Positions 58,256 to 64,000 of a stretch of 64,000 nt of DNA are shown here, one piece after another. Within the stretch, counting starts at the first letter, position 1. Every line of letters starts with the position of its first letter. The position numbers and the translations under genes were made by a program. The notes beneath the pieces were generated by a model. The model was not told the DNA's origin. It ran no database searches and saw only the letters and a program-made list of their open reading frames with translations. Source of the DNA: Petaurus breviceps papuanus (Eukaryota; Chordata; Mammalia; Diprotodontia; Petauridae); contig JAMXIF010000058.1 in assembly GCA_028583685.1 (NCBI GenBank), positions 12,520,165-12,584,164 of the forward strand, given 5' to 3'.

Positions 58256-59369
58256 TGCTGTCTTTCCCTAAAACTACTGGATTTTCTTAAATTTGTTATT
58301 TATTATCATTTGAAATATACACTTCAGATAAAATTTTCAAGATATCCAGCATTGAAATCTCCCAAAGCTTTAGAGATTCAGATCTCTAGAAATGAATAGA
58401 GAGGACATGAAATAGTTCTGTAGAACACAACAGGGCCAACCTCTTTAATTATGTGTGACCCTGAAGGCTTGTTCCACGGTTCTTCTTTAAATGTATTCTC
58501 TTAAGGAGTTTGTTCATTCAAGTTATCTTAGTTGCTAGGCAAATGATAAATTATCCATGTATCTCTCTACCTCTGATCCCATCCCAGTGTATGGCTCAAT
58601 ACCACCTAACACTACTATGCATGTCTTAAATGAGGCCTATTCCCCCTTCCCTCCCCCCCCCCCCCAGATTGCTCAGGTTCTCAGTGCCTTCTGGGGCACC
58701 ATTGTCTTCCCAGTAGAGTCCTTTCTCATGCTTCTTTTGTTTATAATCATCATTGTAATCTGCAGCGCACAATGGAGCATCTACCAGAGAATTCTCTGCT
58801 AGGTTCTAGGTATACAGTGAGAAAAGAAGACATGAACTGCATGCTTAAATGGCATAGTCACCAAGTCCCATTGAACCCTCTGTATTGTATTTTTATTGTT
58901 TTGTTGTGTATTGTTTATCTATATTTCTGTGTAATTTTGCTTTAACTTGACTGTCCTAGAAGGGATTCCTCCTTCCATTTTAATTCCCACAGAAAGCTCA
59001 CAATAGTGAGTGGTCAGGAATAGTGTTGATAATTATCTCTCTTTACCCTCTATTTTTGCCTATTTTCCAGTCATCAGTTTCCATCTCCTCATTAACTCAT
59101 AGACACTGTAATAAGAAAATTTCCTTAAAAGGAAATTCCAGCAGACTTTTGGATAGCATGTATAAGTAGTCACCATCAATTTTGATTTGAGGTACCCTTT
59201 GGGATACAAAGAGAAGGGCCATAGAGAAAAGTAGCTTTTTATAGTAGGAGCTGCAGTAGTCACTAAGAAAAATGTTCTCCAAAGCTAAATAATGATGGCA
59301 GCAAATGTATATGGTTATCATATCACATCATATCATATTATATCATATATCCTAAAGGCAGCTAGTACC

Positions 59370-59850
59370 ATATATTTGAGAAACAGAAATATCAGGAATG
59401 CTGAACAAGTTATGGTATATGAAGGTGATAGAATAGTATTGTGCTGTAAGAAATAATAATCGTTTCAGAAAAAATATGAGAAGACATACATGAACTGATG
59501 CAAAATGAAGTATGCAAGTGAGCAATTTACACAGTAACACTAGTATTGTAAAGATAATCAACTTCGAAAGACTTAGTAACCAATCAGCGTGGTGACCTTG
59601 CACAATTCCAAAGCACTTCAGTTGAAATATGCTGTCCACCTCCAAACAGCTAGCGGACTCAGTGGGCAAATCAAAGCATATTTTTTTCCTCTTTCTTTTT
59701 TTTGGAACATGGCTAATGCAGAAATTTGTTTTGTGTGACTATACCTATTTGTAATGGGTTTTATTTTCTTGTCTTCTCAATGGTTGGGAAAGGGGTGAGA
59801 TTGAAAACTTTAAAAAAAGAATTAGAAAGTCTCTATGCTAAAAAAAAAAT
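59370..59850 (+). repeat. L1 3' end (3' UTR)
   Basis: gctgaacaagttatggtata, gatagaatagtattgtgctg, tgaactgatgcaaaatgaag, atatgctgtccacctccaaa, gcagaaatttgttttgtgtg, and an A-rich end. It is in the order of the marsupial L1 3' terminus. Confidence 0.85.
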
Positions 59851-60729
59851 GTAATGAAATGGGGGGAGCAGAATTAAAAGGAACAGAACGGCTGAGATGG
59901 ACAAGAAACCTTCCCCATTTTTCACCCTATATGAGGATTGCTATCTTTCTACTTTTTCATTCTTTCTTGCCCACTAGCAGTTTTTGAGTTTCATTACTCT
60001 TCTCTTCTCACTTGTCTTATTTTGTTTCTAATTTTCTTCTGTGAATTTCCACCTTCTTATTAGATCTGCTTACTGAACTGACTTCTTCTACGTAGTTTTT
60101 CTTTCCTCATTCTATTTATGTGAATTCAATTCATCCCCATTCTTTCTGTAGTAGTGGTGTTTAACCTGTCTGTGGAATAACTTCATATTTCAGCCTTTTA
60201 AAACCTCCTTGCAGTCACTCAAATCCAGAAATACCTGGGGGGAGTCCCCCTACTTTTATGAGTTTTTGATCACAGGGGGTAGTAAGGAAATACTTTAAGC
60301 AGAGACTGTGCTGCAACTTCCTTCTTGCTCCTAAATTCCTACCTTTTCCAGTTGTTTCAATCACTCTCCTCTGGCACTGCATTTTTAAACTCCAGCTGTT
60401 TTATTCTTACTTAGCTGTCACTACTTTAAACAGCAGTAGGGATCATGTTGTCGATTCTCTTTTTGTTTCCAAATGACTTCCCTTCCATCTCCTAGCACTC
60501 AGTCTGATCATTTAGCTGCCTACCTTTCTGGATTTCACTGAACATGAATCTTCGACTTTTTCTACTATTCCAAATAAAAGCTGTTCCATGACTAACTGGA
60601 AAAGCCTTAAGGTTGAAAGAGGTTAACAAATCTGTAAGGTTTTCCAGTTTGTGGGACTGACCAGCTCAAAAGCCCATCCTTTCCCACAACTAATCTTTAT
60701 CTGGTAATTTAAAATCTGAAGGACTCTTT

Positions 60730-60920
60730 TACGTGCATCACCTCATCTGATCTCCCAAGGACACCGTGAGGCAGAAGTATTACAGATGCTGTTTTATACA
60801 TGAAGAAACCAAGGCCGAGATGTGTGAAATATGACTGTCATACGACCAGTCGGGCATCAGAGACGGGTTTGGAACCCAGGTCTTTCTGACTCTAAATCCA
60901 GCCCTCCATCCACTTCCGTC
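60730..60920 (-). repeat. MIR-like fragment
   Basis: tttatacatgaagaaaccaa, ggtttggaacccaggtcttt, ctgactctaaatccagccct. Confidence 0.7.
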
Positions 60921-61009
60921 ACAAGCAGATCTGTAGTCTGTGCCCTAATAGTGGAACCTGCAGTTCTCTTTAGGTGCATCTTCTTACTTCCCCCAAAGAA
61001 GTCAGTTGG

Positions 61010-61140
61010 ACAGTCGGTCAGTCAGTCAACAATTTAATAGGCACCTGCTACGTGCTGGGCACTGAGGTACAACAAAAACGAGGCGGTCCCTGCCTTCAGA
61101 AAGCTTATATTCCAGCAGATGGCCTATAACGGATAAGTTT
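61010..61140 (-). repeat. L2 3' terminus, minus orientation
   Basis: cagtcagtcaacaatttaat, aggcacctgctacgtgctgg, ccctgccttcagaaagctta. Confidence 0.8.
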
Positions 61141-62612
61141 ATACAAAATTTGTGCAGAAACTCAAGAAATGAATGGTCTTTGTCTCTTCGGTCTTACGTG
61201 TGATACATTCATGCTAATAATTGCCCTTTTAACATGAATCACAAACTGGAACTGCAGCACAGGCAAAGATCAAGATCTAATTCGGAGGGAGTTAGTTTTA
61301 CTTCCTATTTTAATCATTTTTAAGGTTGAAATAGGAAAGGTGGCTACCAGTACCCTGCCAAGCCACTTCTTTTATTGCTCTCTAACATACCAGTAGGTTT
61401 TGGTTCCATCCATCTGGCCCTTCACTCCCAATTTGCAGCTCACACCCCATCCACATCAGTCCATCCTGTGTGACTTTTGTCCTTGTGCACCCATAAATCC
61501 AGTGGTGCCTATCTGATGTACAAAGGGCCTTTTTCTTGTTCTCTCCATATTGCATGGATGTTGGCAGACTTCATAGCCAGTCCATCCATTATCCTTGCAT
61601 ATGAAATATTTCAGAGCAAGTTATGAATCTTGTACTGCCAATCTGTCTGATCCACAGCCTGTGGTGAACTGTGAAGTTGAAGACAGGAAAGAGTGACATA
61701 GAAAAATATCTGTCTGGTCTGCCTCTCCTTTTCTGTGTTAAATCAAATGCCTGTCATCTAGGTATTGAATATGTACAATCCAGATTCCCTCACACCATTT
61801 ACTGCCCTGGGCCAACTCAGAGATCTTGGCATTTTTCTTCACCTCCCAAAGGAAAGCATCAGCACAGTGACCTGAGCACCAGAAAGAATTCCAAAGGACG
61901 GCAGCAGTGGTGGCCAACATGTCTATGTGTACTGTGTGTGCAGCACAATGCTAGGCCCTCCCTGAGCATGTGATCCAGTTCCAGTCCTCAGATGGCTGCA
62001 GTCTAGTTGGAGAAGCAGAACCATATGCATAGTAATTTAGAATAGCACCTGATTACATAAACTTTAGTGCCAAATGAACATTGCAGGAAATAAATTGGGA
62101 AGGGACAGAGCACTGAGGTTAATGTTTTTCCTGAGGATTTGTCCATGTGTATCACCTTTCATTGTGGGAGATTTCTAGCCTCTTCGAGAAATATATCTGT
62201 AAAGAGAACTTTATGATACCTTCGTAAATATGCCCAGAAAGCAGTGACCGAGGCTGAAGACAGAGAAATACTCTAAGCCTTTGGTGGCCTTTTGACGATG
62301 ACTCATGCCTAATCAACAGCAAACGAAGCAAAGCTTAGAAAGTTGCCTCACCCCATGAGCCAGGGAATTCCCACACACGTTGTGGTCAGGCTATTTGGCT
62401 GAGGAAGCCCTGCAGCCTTGGATTTGTCATTTCTGAGTCAGCTTTGACCTCTGGGTTCCATTTTAGCCACCTGTATATGCCAAAGGAAAGTTAAATTGTC
62501 CCCAAGGAAAAGCAGACTAAAATTCTGTGATCATCTCCTGTTTGTATACTCTGTGAAATAAACTTTTCCCAATCATTTTGAGTCCAGATTTCTAATAGTG
62601 AAAAGTCTAGAA

Positions 62613-62795
62613 CTGGGGTGGGGAACCTGCAGCCACATGTGGCCTTTTGACTGAATCCAAGTTCTACAAAACAGATCCTTTTATTAAGGAGATTTGTTCT
62701 GTGAAGTTTGGATTCAGTCAAAGGGCTGCACTGGTTAACATATGAGGAACACATATGACATATGAGGAACACATATGACCTTGAGGCCACAGGTT
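62613..62795. mobile_element. Palindromic hAT-like MITE
   Basis: The two arms are inverted: cttttgactgaatccaagtt with acaaaacagatccttt, against aggagatttgttctgtgaag with tttggattcagtcaaaggg. The outer ends are ggggtggggaacctgcagcc and gaggccacaggttccc. This is the architecture of short hAT/Charlie-type elements. The right arm holds a 20-bp tandem duplication. The 8-bp target duplication is not clear. Confidence 0.75.
62739..62778. repeat. 20-bp tandem duplication within the MITE
   Basis: Two identical consecutive copies of a 20-bp unit containing catatgaggaacacatatga. Confidence 0.9.
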
Positions 62796-62814
62796 CCCTA
62801 AGCCTTCATTTTTC

Positions 62815-62885
62815 TTCTCTATAATAAGGGAGTTGGATTGGATTCTTCCAGAATTCCTTCCAGTTCCAACATATTACAATCTCCA
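62815..62885 (+). repeat. CORE-SINE 3' fragment
   Basis: ataataagggagttggattg and ccttccagttccaacat resemble the THER1 3' end. The MITE just upstream probably inserted into it. Confidence 0.5.
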
Positions 62886-64000
62886 CAAATTTGTAAACAT
62901 AAGCTATCTATTACCAGCCTTTAGGATGGACAGAAGGTCCTAACGAGCCTTGCTTTCCTTCATTTTCTTTAAGATAACATGGGAAAAAGAAAAGCCCACA
63001 AATTGTGTGAAAGGGTGCTTGTTAATGCAATTGAAATAAACCAAAATTCAAGCTGAGCTTATCTATATTAGGGTTAATCAGGTCCGAGGCCTAAGCAGAT
63101 GTGGCATAGGGACAATCCCAGTCCTGATTATTGTACCTCAGCATTTTAATTCTCTCTCTTCCAAGGGCAATCAGCCCCACCTTAAACCATAGTGGGTTTG
63201 CTAGCCCCTCTTCCCCTGTCTTTTGCTCTGGCCATTGTCATAAAGGTACGTCAGAGCTACTGAGGCGATTTATCTAATCCCATGCCAAGATGGATGTGTG
63301 CGTCTGTGTCTGTATCTAAAATCCCTGTATTGAGACGGTAGGGTATTTAAATTGGTGGCACACTCATTGCCTGCTGACAGTACTGGCAGAGTGTGGGATT
63401 TTCACAGCAGTAGAATTCCTCCCTCCCTAATGCTTTCAAGATAAGTAATCCCAGTTACCAACCCTTCAGGTCTTGTTTGTGCCTCAGATAGGAGGATAGC
63501 AGAGGCTGGGATAGCCTTGGGTGGGACCTAAAGGGTGATTGTTTGGATGAATGCTGACTCTGGTTCAGCATCAGCCTGGCCGGGGACAGGGAGCTCATGA
63601 TTTCTTCAAAGTCAACAGCCTTTCTTTTTGACCTTCACACCAATGGGGGCAACTGGCTACATTTCAGAAAGGAAATTTGACCAAAAAGCAATGTCAACCA
63701 ATAGATGTTGGCTCTGAACACATTTTCTACTTCAGACTGATAACCTTTTCATTCTGGTTTAAATCTATTCCCTTGATGGTAAAAACTAAACAGTGTTAGG
63801 CTTGGCCACCAGGGTAGTTCATACAGGTCATCGATTAGTTACAGTGAACAGAGCAGTTACAGTTTGGTCGTCTCCCTTATCACAGACTGTGGGTTTTAGC
63901 TGAACAACTTACATTTATTTGTGAAATGAGTGATATGTCCCTTAAGTTAGAAGGCATCTAGAAAACCAAGTCGAGAGGAGAGACCATCTGGCAGCGACCT

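Larger units (their letters stand above)
34111..64000 (+). other. NRF1: NRF1 last long intron (5' part)
   Basis: No NRF1 exon follows in this window, so the stretch is intron unless an unknown gene is nested in it. Repeats are listed separately. Parts with no repeat I recognise are 34111-36080, 38620-39690, 42400-43470, most of 49442-54200, 57385-58100, 58260-59360, 61140-62600 and 62890-64000. I saw no convincing nested host gene on either strand. The only long open frame, at 45243, belongs to a HAL1 retrotransposon. Confidence 0.75.

Overview
This window is a piece of a marsupial nuclear genome. It has the AT-rich, intron- and retrotransposon-dominated texture of a mammal. Its young SINEs are the short tRNA-derived type (head 'ggggcagctaggtgg', core 'ggacctgagttcaaat') that I recognise as WSINE1, which points to an Australian-type marsupial (Australidelphia) rather than an opossum. 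Alongside them are older CORE-SINEs (MIR/THER1-like), SINEs with an RTE-type tail, L2 and L1 fragments, a half-L1 (HAL1) element and two small DNA transposons. The species is not determined.

The only host gene I can support is NRF1 (nuclear respiratory factor 1), transcribed on the + strand. Five internal coding exons are present: 16098-16256, 18066-18263, 19116-19217, 24680-24837 and 33986-34110. Together they encode about 247 consecutive residues, equivalent to human residues 203-450. This is the C-terminal part of the DNA-binding/dimerisation domain and most of the glutamine- and alanine-rich activation domain. All junctions are GT-AG and in phase. The N-terminal exons lie upstream of base 1, and the last coding exon (ending VVTLEQ in other mammals) lies beyond base 64000. 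The final intron is therefore at least 29.9 kb long here, and the intron entering the first visible exon is at least 16 kb.

Layout: 1-16097 is intron with an old minus-strand L1 (about 4.9-7.0 kb), a minus-strand L2 broken by a 535-bp insertion (8.0-9.5 kb) and a series of + strand L2 pieces (11.4-13.9 kb). 16.1-24.8 kb holds four exons with short introns. 24.8-34.0 kb holds more L2 and MIR, plus a CpG-rich, TA-flanked mini-transposon at 29094-29505. 34.1-64 kb is the long last intron. It contains a complete-looking HAL1 with an intact 339-residue ORF1 at 44517-47374 and many SINEs with readable target-site duplications. It also has a three-deep nest of elements at 56.76-57.38 kb and a palindromic hAT-like MITE near 62.6-62.8 kb.

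I found no CRISPR array, rRNA or tRNA gene, other host protein gene or novel multi-gene system. The items most worth a second look are the intact HAL1 and its 21-residue coiled-coil repeats, the CpG-rich mini-transposon, and a second SINE subfamily with a mosaic copy. All identifications were made by reading the sequence and from memory of the families. No database search was run.
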